In this document: positions 35,275 to 43,606 of the stretch, piece by piece
Position numbering within the stretch: the stretch's first letter is position 1
How the letters are laid out: each line of letters starts with the position of its first letter
Source of the DNA: CAVYHJ01 sp963768165 [NCBI: uncultured bacterium]
Lineage (GTDB): Bacteria > UBP4 > UBA4092
Assembly (NCBI GenBank): GCA_963768165.1
Contig: CAVYHJ010000002.1
Location: 372,001-436,000, forward strand
DNA: 64,000 nucleotides
Direction: 5' to 3'
Made by a program: the position numbers and the translations under genes
The notes under the pieces: generated by a model
The model's database searches: none
What the model was told of the DNA's origin: nothing
Seen by the model: only the letters and a program-made list of their open reading frames with translations

Positions 35275-36156
35275 ATGACATCTAAATTATCCAAATTTTT
35301 TGTTCTACTCCTACTCATCGTAGGCTCAATAATTTTTATTTTCCCTTTTGTCTGGCTGGTTTCCACTTCTTTCAAAGCCTCCGAGGATGTTTTGGCATTC
35401 CCTCCCACACTTATCCCACGACCCTGGGTCTGGACTAATTATGGGGACGCCATCCGAGCTCTATCCGACGACCCTAATATCCCCTTGACTCTGCATAATA
35501 TCATCCATTTACCCATGGTCCAGTTTACTATTAACACCCTTAAGATTGTTATCTTTAATATGATTGGGACTATCTTTACTGCAGCTTTGTGTGCTTATGG
35601 TTTTGCCCGGTTGAGAGCTCCGGGAAAAGGAATTATCTTTACTTTTCTATTATCCACCATGATGCTGCCCCCGCAAGTCACCATGATCCCGGTCTTTATC
35701 ATGTTCCAGAAGTTTGGCTGGATAAATACCTTTAAACCTTTGATCATCCCGGCTTACTTTGGCGGAGGCGCTTTTAATATCTTTTTATTACGCCAATTTT
35801 TTATGACTCTTCCCAAAGAATTGGAAGAAGCAGCCATTGTGGATGGTTCTTCCCGGTTACGTATATTCTGGCAGATTTTTCTCCCTCTTTCCAAACCGGC
35901 CTTGTTAACTGTTTTAGTTTTTTGTTTTCTGGGATTATGGAATGATTTTGTTGGCCCCTTGATTTATTTGCAAGATGTCGAGAAATTCACCCTGGCTATT
36001 GGATTAAACCTGTTCCGGGGCATGTATGCCACCAAAACCCCCTGGGGTCCTTTAATGGCAGCATCCACCCTGATGACCTTACCTATTATTATCATATTCT
36101 TTGTTTGCCAGAGATATTTTATCCAGGGTATCGCCTTAACGGGAACTAAAGGATAA
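35275..36156 (+). CDS. Carbohydrate ABC permease, MalG/UgpE type
   Basis: 293 residues, six membrane helices. N-terminal FPFVWLVSTSFKASEDVLAF and the EAA motif EEAAIVDGSSRLRIFWQIFL are characteristic, as is the C-terminal YFIQGIALTGTKG. AAAGGA precedes the ATG. With the MalF-like subunit it forms the membrane channel for the sugar delivered by the binding lipoproteins. The convergent URO-D-like gene ends 100 nt downstream; no strong terminator hairpin is visible between them. Confidence 0.94.
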   Translation: MTSKLSKFFVLLLLIVGSIIFIFPFVWLVSTSFKASEDVLAFPPTLIPRPWVWTNYGDAIRALSDDPNIPLTLHNIIHLPMVQFTINTLKIVIFNMIGTIFTAALCAYGFARLRAPGKGIIFTFLLSTMMLPPQVTMIPVFIMFQKFGWINTFKPLIIPAYFGGGAFNIFLLRQFFMTLPKELEEAAIVDGSSRLRIFWQIFLPLSKPALLTVLVFCFLGLWNDFVGPLIYLQDVEKFTLAIGLNLFRGMYATKTPWGPLMAASTLMTLPIIIIFFVCQRYFIQGIALTGTKG

Positions 36157-36255
36157 GGTCGTGGATGAATTATTAGTACCCAGTCTAATATTCCTTTGAC
36201 CGATATGTATCCGTAATAGTCCCGGGTTTCATGAGGGTGTCATTTCAAAGTTGTT

Positions 36256-37368
36256 TTATTTTATTGGTATAATTCCGGTTGGTCGGACATCGATATTATC
36301 GCCCCAGACTTCCTTGATTTTCCGGATATAGAATAAATAATTATTCAGCGGCACATCCGGAGGTACCCGATGGTCCACCAAGGGAATATAGCCACCTTCT
36401 TCGATAAGCGGTAATAACCGGTAGATTTCTTTTTCAATTCCCTCAGGATCACCCATGAGTATTTTTTTATCAAATCCGCCAATCATCAATAATTGATGAC
36501 CGTATTGTTTTCGATAGGCGATGACATCGGCACCCCAGACACCCACTTCCACCGGGAACATACAATTGACTCCGGCTTCCAGCCAAAGAGGAATTAATTG
36601 ATCAATTGAGCCATCACAATCCACCACCACCACATCAATCCCATATTGTTTTAACATCCGGGTGATTTTTTGGTAATTGGGCACCAGGTATTTTTTAAAA
36701 GTTGCCGGTGAAATCAAGGGACCTCCCCGATAACACATATCCTCCCAAAAATGGGCATGATCAAACCGAACGCCGGATTCCAGAGCAGGCCGGATGGTTT
36801 CACAAATAAAACAAGCCAGATGTTCCACCATTTCTTGAAACAAATCCGGGTCATCATAGAGTAATAATGAAAGGTTTTCCAATCCCATCCAGTCTCGAAT
36901 CCATCCATATAAACTCCCGGTAAAGAGAGATAGAGGATAATCCCGGTTTTCATATTTTGTTTTAAATTCCGACCAGTTTTTAGGATATCGGCCGGGAGTA
37001 TGTGGATTCAATCGTTTTTTATATTCCATCCAACCGGACCTGGATTTTAATATCCAATCAATAAATTGAGGAATGGTACCCATCCAACGTTTTCTTTTCA
37101 CCGTCACTCCGTCACTTTGCCGGTAGGTTTCGATATCACCGTCTCGGGAGATCACCTTGGTTTTGAATTTTGGTTTCAATCCTAAATCGATGGGAGGGTA
37201 AATCCATTGCGGGTCCATACCAAAAAAGTCATCCGGATTAACTCCTTTGGGATAACCTTGAGTCTCCCATGTAGGGATTGTCTCCGTCCAAAACCCAAAA
37301 TCCATAATGGGGCTTCGGTCTCTTTTTTGATAATGCATAACTGCATTAAACCGGTCACGTGAATTCAT
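36256..37368 (-). CDS. Uroporphyrinogen decarboxylase-like (MtaA/CmuA-type) methyltransferase
   Basis: About 370 residues from the ATG at 37368, with GGGAG 10 nt upstream; the longer frame to 37395 lacks such a site. The start MNSRDRFNAVMHYQKRDRSP and the C-terminal GGYIPLVDHRVPPDVPLNNY mark the URO-D superfamily branch outside haem synthesis. Members move methyl groups between corrinoid proteins and cofactors or act on unknown substrates; here VVVVDCDGSID replaces the usual zinc-site pattern, so activity is uncertain. Such genes often accompany sugar ABC importers in environmental bacteria. Single gene, convergent with the permeases. Confidence 0.8.
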   Translation of the reverse strand: MNSRDRFNAVMHYQKRDRSPIMDFGFWTETIPTWETQGYPKGVNPDDFFGMDPQWIYPPIDLGLKPKFKTKVISRDGDIETYRQSDGVTVKRKRWMGTIPQFIDWILKSRSGWMEYKKRLNPHTPGRYPKNWSEFKTKYENRDYPLSLFTGSLYGWIRDWMGLENLSLLLYDDPDLFQEMVEHLACFICETIRPALESGVRFDHAHFWEDMCYRGGPLISPATFKKYLVPNYQKITRMLKQYGIDVVVVDCDGSIDQLIPLWLEAGVNCMFPVEVGVWGADVIAYRKQYGHQLLMIGGFDKKILMGDPEGIEKEIYRLLPLIEEGGYIPLVDHRVPPDVPLNNYLFYIRKIKEVWGDNIDVRPTGIIPIK

Positions 37369-37600
37369 TTTATTTGTACTCCCTTGGATAAACAAATAAA
37401 ATAATTTCTAATAACCATAATGCTGGGTAATATAACATGAATAAACTGATTATAATACCCTTGGTCATATCTCGAACTTGCGTATTTCTTTGACTCCTTG
37501 ACTACTTTTCCTTTTTAACAACCCGGAATATGTAATCTTTCCGTAACCTTTATTTTATTTCATTGTAATAATCCAGGGGTATTATTACTCTACGGAATAT

Positions 37601-38290
37601 ATGGGAAAAAAAGTAGACACCCTTATCATATCCGACCTGCATCTGGGATCGAAAGTCAGCCGTCCCAGGGAATTGCTAGCGGTCTTGGAAGACTATCAAT
37701 ACGATCGACTCATCATGCTGGGGGATATCTTCGACGATTTGAATTTCACACGCCTAAAAAGCAGCCACTGGGATTTTCTTTCCTATATTCGCTGGTTGTC
37801 CAATCCGAAACGGGACGTTGAAGTCGTCTGGGTGGAAGGAAATCACGATGAGGGACTGTCGATTATCACATCGCATTTGATGGGTATCAAAGTCCATAAG
37901 GAATATTCCTGGGAACATGACCATCAAAAATACCTTGCCATACACGGACATCAATTTGATAAGTTCATCGTAGACCACGAAATTCTTACCAATGTCGCCT
38001 GTACCTTTTACGATTGGATTCAAAAATGCGATACCAAACAGAAAAAAATTAGCCGGTATCTCAAAACGAAAAGCAAAACCTTCATGCGTAATACCGACCA
38101 GGTCGCTCAAGGAGCTGCTAAATATGGTGTTTCACGCAAAGCCGATGTCGTCTTTTGCGGGCACACGCATCACGCCGACAACCTCCTCATCGATAGCATT
38201 GATTATTATAATACAGGGTGTTGGACGGATATCCCGTCCACTTTTGTCACCATCAATGGAAAAGGGGTTGATATTCATGAGGTTGAATAA
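37601..38290 (+). CDS. UDP-2,3-diacylglucosamine diphosphatase-like metallophosphoesterase (LpxH family)
   Basis: 229 residues with the complete calcineurin-like metal site: ISDLHLGS, MLGDIFDDL, VEGNHDEG, AIHGHQFD and FCGHTHHAD. The length and the single compact domain fit LpxH/LpxH2-type enzymes, which cleave UDP-diacylglucosamine to lipid X in lipid A synthesis at the inner membrane. A broader phosphoesterase role is possible. The next gene starts 14 nt before its stop, so they form an operon with a glycosyltransferase. Confidence 0.85.
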   Translation: MGKKVDTLIISDLHLGSKVSRPRELLAVLEDYQYDRLIMLGDIFDDLNFTRLKSSHWDFLSYIRWLSNPKRDVEVVWVEGNHDEGLSIITSHLMGIKVHKEYSWEHDHQKYLAIHGHQFDKFIVDHEILTNVACTFYDWIQKCDTKQKKISRYLKTKSKTFMRNTDQVAQGAAKYGVSRKADVVFCGHTHHADNLLIDSIDYYNTGCWTDIPSTFVTINGKGVDIHEVE

Positions 38291-38978
38291 GGAATTGACC
38301 ATTGTGATTCCCGCGAAAAACGAAGAGCAAAATATCGGTCATCTGTTAAAATCCATCCAAACGCAAGATTACGCGCACATGTGGTCTACCCCTATTTATG
38401 TCGCCGACGCCCAATCTACCGACCGTACCAAAGAAATCGCCGAATCGTTTCCCAATGTGAAAGTCATTCCCGGGGGATTACCGTCCATCGGACGAAACGC
38501 GGGCGCCCGTCTCGCAAAATCCCGCTATATTTTATTCTTAGATGCTGACTTGAAATTTGAGGGAACTCATGTCATCCGTGAAGCCGTCCAATTAATGAAA
38601 GATAAAAATCTCCATTGTGTCGCGGCTAAACTCAAATGTCGGGATGGCGGGTTTATGGACAATCTTCTCTATTCTCTCAGCAATCTCGTCATGTGCTACT
38701 CCAAATACATAAGCCCATTTGCGGTCGGCGCTTTTATGCTTTTTGATAAACAAAAATTCGATGAACTCGGTGGGTTCGATGAACAGGTGCATTACGCTGA
38801 AGATTACTTCCTTAGTAAACAGGTTCAAGGGGAACGGTATGAGGTTCTTAACGCCTATATCCTTACCGACAACAGCCGGTTTAAAAAAATGGGTTATTTC
38901 AAAACCGCCGGAATGTTTCTCAATACCATGCTCCATGCCAACAACGAGCAATATTTCAAAAAAGATCACGGCTATTGA
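38277..38978 (+). CDS. Family-2 glycosyltransferase, C-terminus clipped by IS copy 2
   Basis: 233 residues from the ATG at 38277 (MRLNKELTIVIPAKNEE); the open frame continues far upstream inside the phosphoesterase gene but that part is not coding. GT-A features: VIPAKNEEQNIGHLL, VADAQSTDRTKEI, ILFLDADLKFEG and the acceptor-site GGFDEQVHYAEDYFLS. Its TGA stop is formed by the last base of the target duplication plus the first two bases of the IS. Without the IS the frame would end four codons later (WKNG, then stop in the flank after 40180). The loss is small, so the enzyme is probably still active. Confidence 0.85.
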   Translation: MRLNKELTIVIPAKNEEQNIGHLLKSIQTQDYAHMWSTPIYVADAQSTDRTKEIAESFPNVKVIPGGLPSIGRNAGARLAKSRYILFLDADLKFEGTHVIREAVQLMKDKNLHCVAAKLKCRDGGFMDNLLYSLSNLVMCYSKYISPFAVGAFMLFDKQKFDELGGFDEQVHYAEDYFLSKQVQGERYEVLNAYILTDNSRFKKMGYFKTAGMFLNTMLHANNEQYFKKDHGY

Positions 38979-40180
38979 GACCTCTGAAAAAGTCTACCTT
39001 TTGATGGGAAGTGGAGTATGAGAAGAAAAACCAAGAAAGGAGAGACAAATGATCGGAGAAGAAAAAGGCCAAGGACATTTATTGCAAGGGTGGATGGAAT
39101 TAGATACGAAAACGGGGAAGTTTTTGGAGAGGTTGAAAGGGATGTTGGATTGGAAGGGGCTACATCAGCGGCTGGAGCGATTATATTCGAAGGATCAAGG
39201 GCGTCCGGGGTATGCGCCGGAGATCTTGTTTCGGATGTGGTTGTTGGAGAGGATTTATAATGTATCGGATGTACGCGTGGTGGAGGAAGTCACCGACCGG
39301 TTATCGTTTCGAGAGTTTGTAGGGATCCCTTTTGGGGAGGAAGTCCCGGACGATACGACGCTGGTGAAGTTTCGGGAGAGAATCCGTCAGGCGGGAGCAG
39401 AGGACGAGTTGTGGGGATGGTTTGAAGAGCAATTGGGACGGCAGAAGGTGTCGTTAAAGAAAGGGAGTGTGGTGATTGTGGATGCGACCTTGGTGGCCAG
39501 TCATCATAGAAAGGAGGCGACCGATTCCGAGGGACAGCCCTTAGAACCGGAAGCGGGGACCGGGAAACGAGGACCCTTGAAGATCGTTCATGGATATAAC
39601 GTAGGTGTGCGGTATGATGTAAAGACGAAGTTGGCAGGACGACCGGTCGTCGTGCCTGCGAATGTGAACGATGTGTCTTTACTCCCGCAGGTATTGACAG
39701 GGGAAGAGGGGACGGTGATGGCGGATCGTGGTTTTCATGCCAAAGCCAACCGGGAGTGGTTGGCGCGGCATGGGATACGGGATGGGATTTTACGATCGCA
39801 GGGGAATGCGCGGGTGCTGTCTCCGCAGGATGCGCGACATAACGAGCGTTGGAAAAAGAGGAAGAGATATCTGATTGAATCGTATTTCGGATGTCTTAAA
39901 CTCTGGCGCGGGGTACGCAAGATGACGGTGAGCGGCTTACAACGGGTGAAACAATTCCTAGAGATGGCGGTCATGGCCGAGAATCTGGTACGAATGGTCA
40001 AACGCAGGGGAGTCGTGTCTTCCTAATCCGAAAAGGGCAAAAAAACCAGCAATCCGACCCCTTTGGAGGTTTCTTTAAAGGTAGTACGACTCTCCCAACC
40101 CCTCTTTCCTCTTCCCAATTCTGCGCTTTTTTCGTCCACTTTCTCCCGTCAAACGAAAACAACACTTTTTCAGAGGTCTC
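38977..40180 (+). mobile_element. IS5-like element, copy 2 (1204 bp)
   Basis: Same 17-bp ends as copy 1 (gagacctctgaaaaagt at 38977 and its inverse ending at 40180). Target duplication TATT (38973-38976, 40181-40184). Unlike the other two copies, its target is the last codons of a gene and not a hairpin loop. The internal sequence differs from copies 1 and 3 at many positions, so it is an older or separately acquired lineage. Confidence 0.9.
39049..40026 (+). CDS. IS5-family transposase (copy 2)
   Basis: 325 residues, aligned end to end with copy 1 and differing by scattered substitutions (for example LERLYSKDQ for LEGMYSKDQ). The DDE residues are kept in VVIVDATLVASHHR, TVMADRGFHAK and RYLIESYFGC. 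AGGAG precedes the ATG. The frame is intact. Confidence 0.92.
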   Translation: MIGEEKGQGHLLQGWMELDTKTGKFLERLKGMLDWKGLHQRLERLYSKDQGRPGYAPEILFRMWLLERIYNVSDVRVVEEVTDRLSFREFVGIPFGEEVPDDTTLVKFRERIRQAGAEDELWGWFEEQLGRQKVSLKKGSVVIVDATLVASHHRKEATDSEGQPLEPEAGTGKRGPLKIVHGYNVGVRYDVKTKLAGRPVVVPANVNDVSLLPQVLTGEEGTVMADRGFHAKANREWLARHGIRDGILRSQGNARVLSPQDARHNERWKKRKRYLIESYFGCLKLWRGVRKMTVSGLQRVKQFLEMAVMAENLVRMVKRRGVVSS

Positions 40181-40249
40181 TATTGGAAAAACGGGTAATT
40201 GTCTGTATTAAATATTCTTATTGCACCCCACCATTTTTTCAATTCTCCT

Positions 40250-40390
40250 TCAGGCTTGGAAGGTGATTTCAGTCCCAAAAAAATTGAGTTGGTAAAATCA
40301 GCGGGGATTCGAATTGTGAGTTTGGGGAAACGGATATTACGCTCGGAGACCGCTGCCATCATTGCTCTCGCCTTACAGCTTACATCTTAA
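40250..40390 (+). pseudogene. rsmE: rsmE 3' remnant (16S rRNA m3U1498 methyltransferase)
   Basis: A short frame encodes GLEGDFSPKKIELVKSAG, then VSLGKRILRSETAAIIALAL and a stop. This closely follows the C-terminal SAM-binding knot of RsmE, whose consensus is GPEGGFSxxE...LGxRILRxETA. The upstream ~180 residues are missing: the sequence between 40181 and 40250 does not continue the family. It was probably lost in a deletion before the IS arrived, since the glycosyltransferase tail adjoins it. An intact rsmE would be expected elsewhere. Confidence 0.7.
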
Positions 40391-40410
40391 CTCTACAATC
40401 TATAATTCTT

Positions 40411-41019
40411 TTACGGATACAGTCGTTTAATGTCCCACGCATTATTTTTGTTTCGTTGGTATAGAAACCGGTCATGGAGACGGTTGCACTGGTCTTGCCA
40501 AAATTCCACTTTCCGGGGAATCACGCGCACCCCTGTCCAATGAGGCGGGCGGGGAACCGCTTTGCCCGCGAATTTTATCGCGTATTTGGCCACTTTCTTG
40601 ACCAGCGTAGTGCGCGATTCCAGCACTTCACTTTGATCCGATGCCCAGGCACCCAATTGGCTTAACCGGGGGCGGGAGGCAAAATATTCATCCGCTTCCT
40701 CATCACTCACCAATTCAGTCGTTCCTTGAATCCGCACCGATCTGCGAATCCCCGGCCAGTAAAAGGTTAGTGCCATTTTGGCGGGTACCATTTTCCCTTT
40801 CTTATTGGGAGAGTCAAGATTGGTATAAAACACAAATCCCCGCTCGTCAAAATTTTTCAATAACACCATGCGCGCGTCCGGGAATCCCTCTTCCCCCATA
40901 TTCGATACGCACATCGCTTCGGGATACTGCATCCCGCTGGACTTTTTCGCGTCCTCAAACCATCGCGCGAATTGGGAAAAGGGGTCTTTCTCCAGCTTTT
41001 GTCGGGTTAGGAAACTCAT
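40411..41019 (-). CDS. pdxH: Pyridoxamine 5'-phosphate oxidase
   Basis: 202 residues, standard for the family. FMN- and substrate-binding segments are visible: PDARMVLLKNFDERGFVFYT, NLDSPNKKGK, WPGIRRSVRIQGTTELV, SRPRLSQLGAWASDQS and the C-terminal RLHDRFLYQR with KRLYP. It oxidises pyridoxamine or pyridoxine phosphate to pyridoxal phosphate in the cytoplasm. It stands alone and converges on the rsmE remnant. Confidence 0.95.
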   Translation of the reverse strand: MSFLTRQKLEKDPFSQFARWFEDAKKSSGMQYPEAMCVSNMGEEGFPDARMVLLKNFDERGFVFYTNLDSPNKKGKMVPAKMALTFYWPGIRRSVRIQGTTELVSDEEADEYFASRPRLSQLGAWASDQSEVLESRTTLVKKVAKYAIKFAGKAVPRPPHWTGVRVIPRKVEFWQDQCNRLHDRFLYQRNKNNAWDIKRLYP

Positions 41020-41293
41020 GTAGTTTTTATTATATCATGAGGGGGAATTGATATTTCGGTTTTTTATAGGAAGATAAAATATAGGAAAGGAGTATCTGAA
41101 TATTTCTTTCTCTTTCCATCATCAGAAATTTGAACATTTTTTGGTGTTTCCGATGCAGAAAATATACAATAATTCTATCTTGGTTAAATAGTGATTTGTT
41201 AACTTGATAGACAAACGGCGTTTTTTTCGAGTAAAGTATCAGTCATATATATTTGAGATTTTTAAAATCTAATTCTGAAAAGAGACTTGCAAT

Positions 41294-42145
41294 ATGACTA
41301 CAAAAACAATTCTTTCGATACATCTTATTGGATTATATATTATCAGTTGTCTATTATTATCGATTCCTGTTATAGCCCAGGAACTGGTTCCCGGAAAAGT
41401 GACAGATATTTGTTTTTCCAATGAAGCCCTGCCGCCAACTCTTTTTAGCATGTTTAATGAGACACCTGCAACCCCCTGTTTAAGTGTCCGGTTACCGGAG
41501 GATTATGACACTACCAAAACTTATCCATTATTGGTCTATGTCCCGGGACTGCATGGAGGTCCTAAAGGAAATATCGAGAATGCTCAAACCATTGGCGGGA
41601 CCAAGGGATGGATTGTTGCCAGCCTGCCTTTATTTAAGAAATCGATAGACCGGAATGAACTGTCCGGGGGAATCCTGGTCAGTATGGAAGATTACCCGGT
41701 GATATCGGAGGCTTATGAAATCATGTTAGGCCGGCTTTTTGAAAGGATACCCAATATCGATAAGGAAAAAAGCGGGATGGTGGGATTTTCCAATGGAGCA
41801 CTCACCATCGCAGTATTGGTATCCAACCACGATCAATTTATTCTGACCCATTTCAAGAATTTCTGTTTAGTCGACCATGGCATGTTTCACCTGACCGATT
41901 TACATAAACAGTATTCGAAGGATTGCCGGTATCTTATCTTGGTCGGGGATAAACCGGATATGGGTAGAGATTTAAAACTCCGGGGTACCCAACTCCAGCA
42001 AGATGAATGGAAATTACTGGGGGTGGATTTCACCAGTATTATTATGAAAGATACCGGACACCAATTCCCGGAACCCTGCATGAAACTAGTGGGACAATGG
42101 CTGCGACATGAACCTCTGAACCCGATTGAAAAGGATAAGCAGTGA
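41294..42145 (+). CDS. Secreted alpha/beta-hydrolase (esterase-like)
   Basis: 283 residues with a signal peptide (LIGLYIISCLLLSIPVIAQ). After VRLPEDYDTTKTYPLLVYVP comes the nucleophile elbow MVGFSNGALTIAVL (GxSxG), an acid candidate in VGDKPDMGRD and the catalytic His in MKDTGHQFPEPC, in the order expected for a serine esterase or feruloyl-esterase-like fold. A periplasmic or secreted esterase acting on polysaccharide side groups would suit the nearby sugar importer and sugar oxidoreductases; that is inference. The ~270 bp upstream holds no other gene. Confidence 0.72.
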   Translation: MTTKTILSIHLIGLYIISCLLLSIPVIAQELVPGKVTDICFSNEALPPTLFSMFNETPATPCLSVRLPEDYDTTKTYPLLVYVPGLHGGPKGNIENAQTIGGTKGWIVASLPLFKKSIDRNELSGGILVSMEDYPVISEAYEIMLGRLFERIPNIDKEKSGMVGFSNGALTIAVLVSNHDQFILTHFKNFCLVDHGMFHLTDLHKQYSKDCRYLILVGDKPDMGRDLKLRGTQLQQDEWKLLGVDFTSIIMKDTGHQFPEPCMKLVGQWLRHEPLNPIEKDKQ

Positions 42146-42321
42146 AACCGAATGTATTTATCGGAATAAAAGATAAGCTAACAAGCGCCATCCTCTATTA
42201 CACCGAGTATTTCTTCGGGCATAAACGACTCTCCCTTCAATCAAATGTAAAGAATCGGATTCTTTTATCGAACAATACCAAAAAAGGCATAGTATAAAAC
42301 TTTCTCTTCCATCGGAATTTC

Positions 42322-42349
42322 TTGACAAGCTTTATAGACCTGATATACT
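42322..42349 (+). promoter_or_regulatory. Sigma-70 promoter of the aldo/keto reductase gene
   Basis: TTGACA (42322-42327), 16 bp, TATACT (42344-42349). Transcription would begin near 42357 and give a ~150-nt untranslated leader before the start at 42504. The rest of the 358-bp gap shows no gene. Confidence 0.68.
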
Positions 42350-42503
42350 TGGATAAATCGAAGATAGAATTTAAGATAAGGACGAATAATCTATATCTAT
42401 ACGAACGATTAAACGACTCATTAAAGCCAAGTTGACCCTGAAAACAGTTCTAATTGGTTTAATATGAGTATTCAAAACAATATTGCAAAAACAGGAGGTT
42501 AAA

Positions 42504-43472
42504 ATGAAATATAGAAAATTAGGTACTTCGGATATCCAAGTCTCCGAGATCAGTCTCGGATGTTGGACTCTAGGCGGGTTAAATTGGGTTAATGGATCTC
42601 CAAATGGTTGGGCAAACGTGGATGAAAATGAAGTCATTAGCGCCGTAAACCTGGCCATTGAGAAAGGGGTCAATCATTTTGATAATGCCGATGTCTATGG
42701 AAATGGGAGGGCAGAACGATTATTGGCAAAAGCCCTTGGAAATAAATCAAAACAGGTTGTGATAGCCTCTAAAGTCGGCCATTTCCCCGGCACCGCCGAA
42801 CACGCTTATGATTCGTTACATCTCCGGCACCAATGCGAACAATCCTTGAAAAACTTAAAAAGGGATTATATTGATTTATATTATTTTCATCATGGCAATT
42901 TTGGCCCGAAGGATTATTATCTGGAGGATGCAATGGAAGAAATCTCCCGGTTGAAAAAAGAAGGGAAAATCCGGTTACTAGGACTCTCTGCTTATTCTAT
43001 TGAAGATTTTGTCCGTTTAGTGCCCCAAATAAAACCGGATGTTTTACAAAGTTGGGCGAATATTCTGGATGACCAGTTTATCAATCAGGATTCTCCGGTT
43101 CGAAAACTAATGAAAGAAAGAAAAATGTCCTTTGTCGCATTTAGCCCCTTATCACAAGGATTGCTTCTTGGAAAATACAATTCGAAGAATCCTCCCACCT
43201 TCGAAGAGGGAGACCACCGGCGGAATGGCAAAGCCTTCAGTGCGGAAGAACTCGCCAAACTGGAACCTAAATTGGAAAAGTTGAAAGAAAGGTTTGGCAT
43301 CACCCCACAAAATCTTGCGCGAGTTGCCTTACAATACTTGCTCAGTTTTGATACGGTTGCCTGTGTGATTCCGGGATTCCGTAATCGGTCCCAAGTAGAA
43401 ATCAATTTAACAGGTGCTGATGAACCTCTAACTCCACAAGATATTGACTATATACGGGCAGTATTTCGATAA
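42504..43472 (+). CDS. Aldo/keto reductase
   Basis: 322 residues from the ATG at 42504, which has AGGAGG 6 nt upstream. The catalytic tetrad is visible: Asp and Tyr in FDNADVYGNGRAERLL, Lys in VVIASKVGHF and His in LYYFHHGNFG. The NADPH-binding end VACVIPGFRNRSQVEINL is present. Family members of this type (YajO/IolS-like) act on sugars or small carbonyls in the cytoplasm. It is followed by a Gfo/Idh/MocA gene in the same direction; both could process the imported sugar. Confidence 0.9.
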   Translation: MKYRKLGTSDIQVSEISLGCWTLGGLNWVNGSPNGWANVDENEVISAVNLAIEKGVNHFDNADVYGNGRAERLLAKALGNKSKQVVIASKVGHFPGTAEHAYDSLHLRHQCEQSLKNLKRDYIDLYYFHHGNFGPKDYYLEDAMEEISRLKKEGKIRLLGLSAYSIEDFVRLVPQIKPDVLQSWANILDDQFINQDSPVRKLMKERKMSFVAFSPLSQGLLLGKYNSKNPPTFEEGDHRRNGKAFSAEELAKLEPKLEKLKERFGITPQNLARVALQYLLSFDTVACVIPGFRNRSQVEINLTGADEPLTPQDIDYIRAVFR

Positions 43473-43606
43473 CTTTTTCTTCTGGGTAAGTAAGGATAAG
43501 ATAATAACTTTATGTAGGAAATTCTATTTTAATAAGAATTAAAATTAAGACGATATTTCCATAATATTCGAAAAAAATTTATATATAATATAAGGAGGAA
43601 TAAATT

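Noticed and set aside
38960-40200. Hairpin-loop targeting for IS copy 2
   Set aside because: The restored site around TATT (gatcacggc, ggaaaaacg) has no inverted repeat, so the rule is a preference seen in two of three copies, not absolute.
41090-41190. Possible 28-codon frame after AAAGGAG, starting at ATT
   Set aside because: It would need a very rare ATT start and has no other supporting signal.
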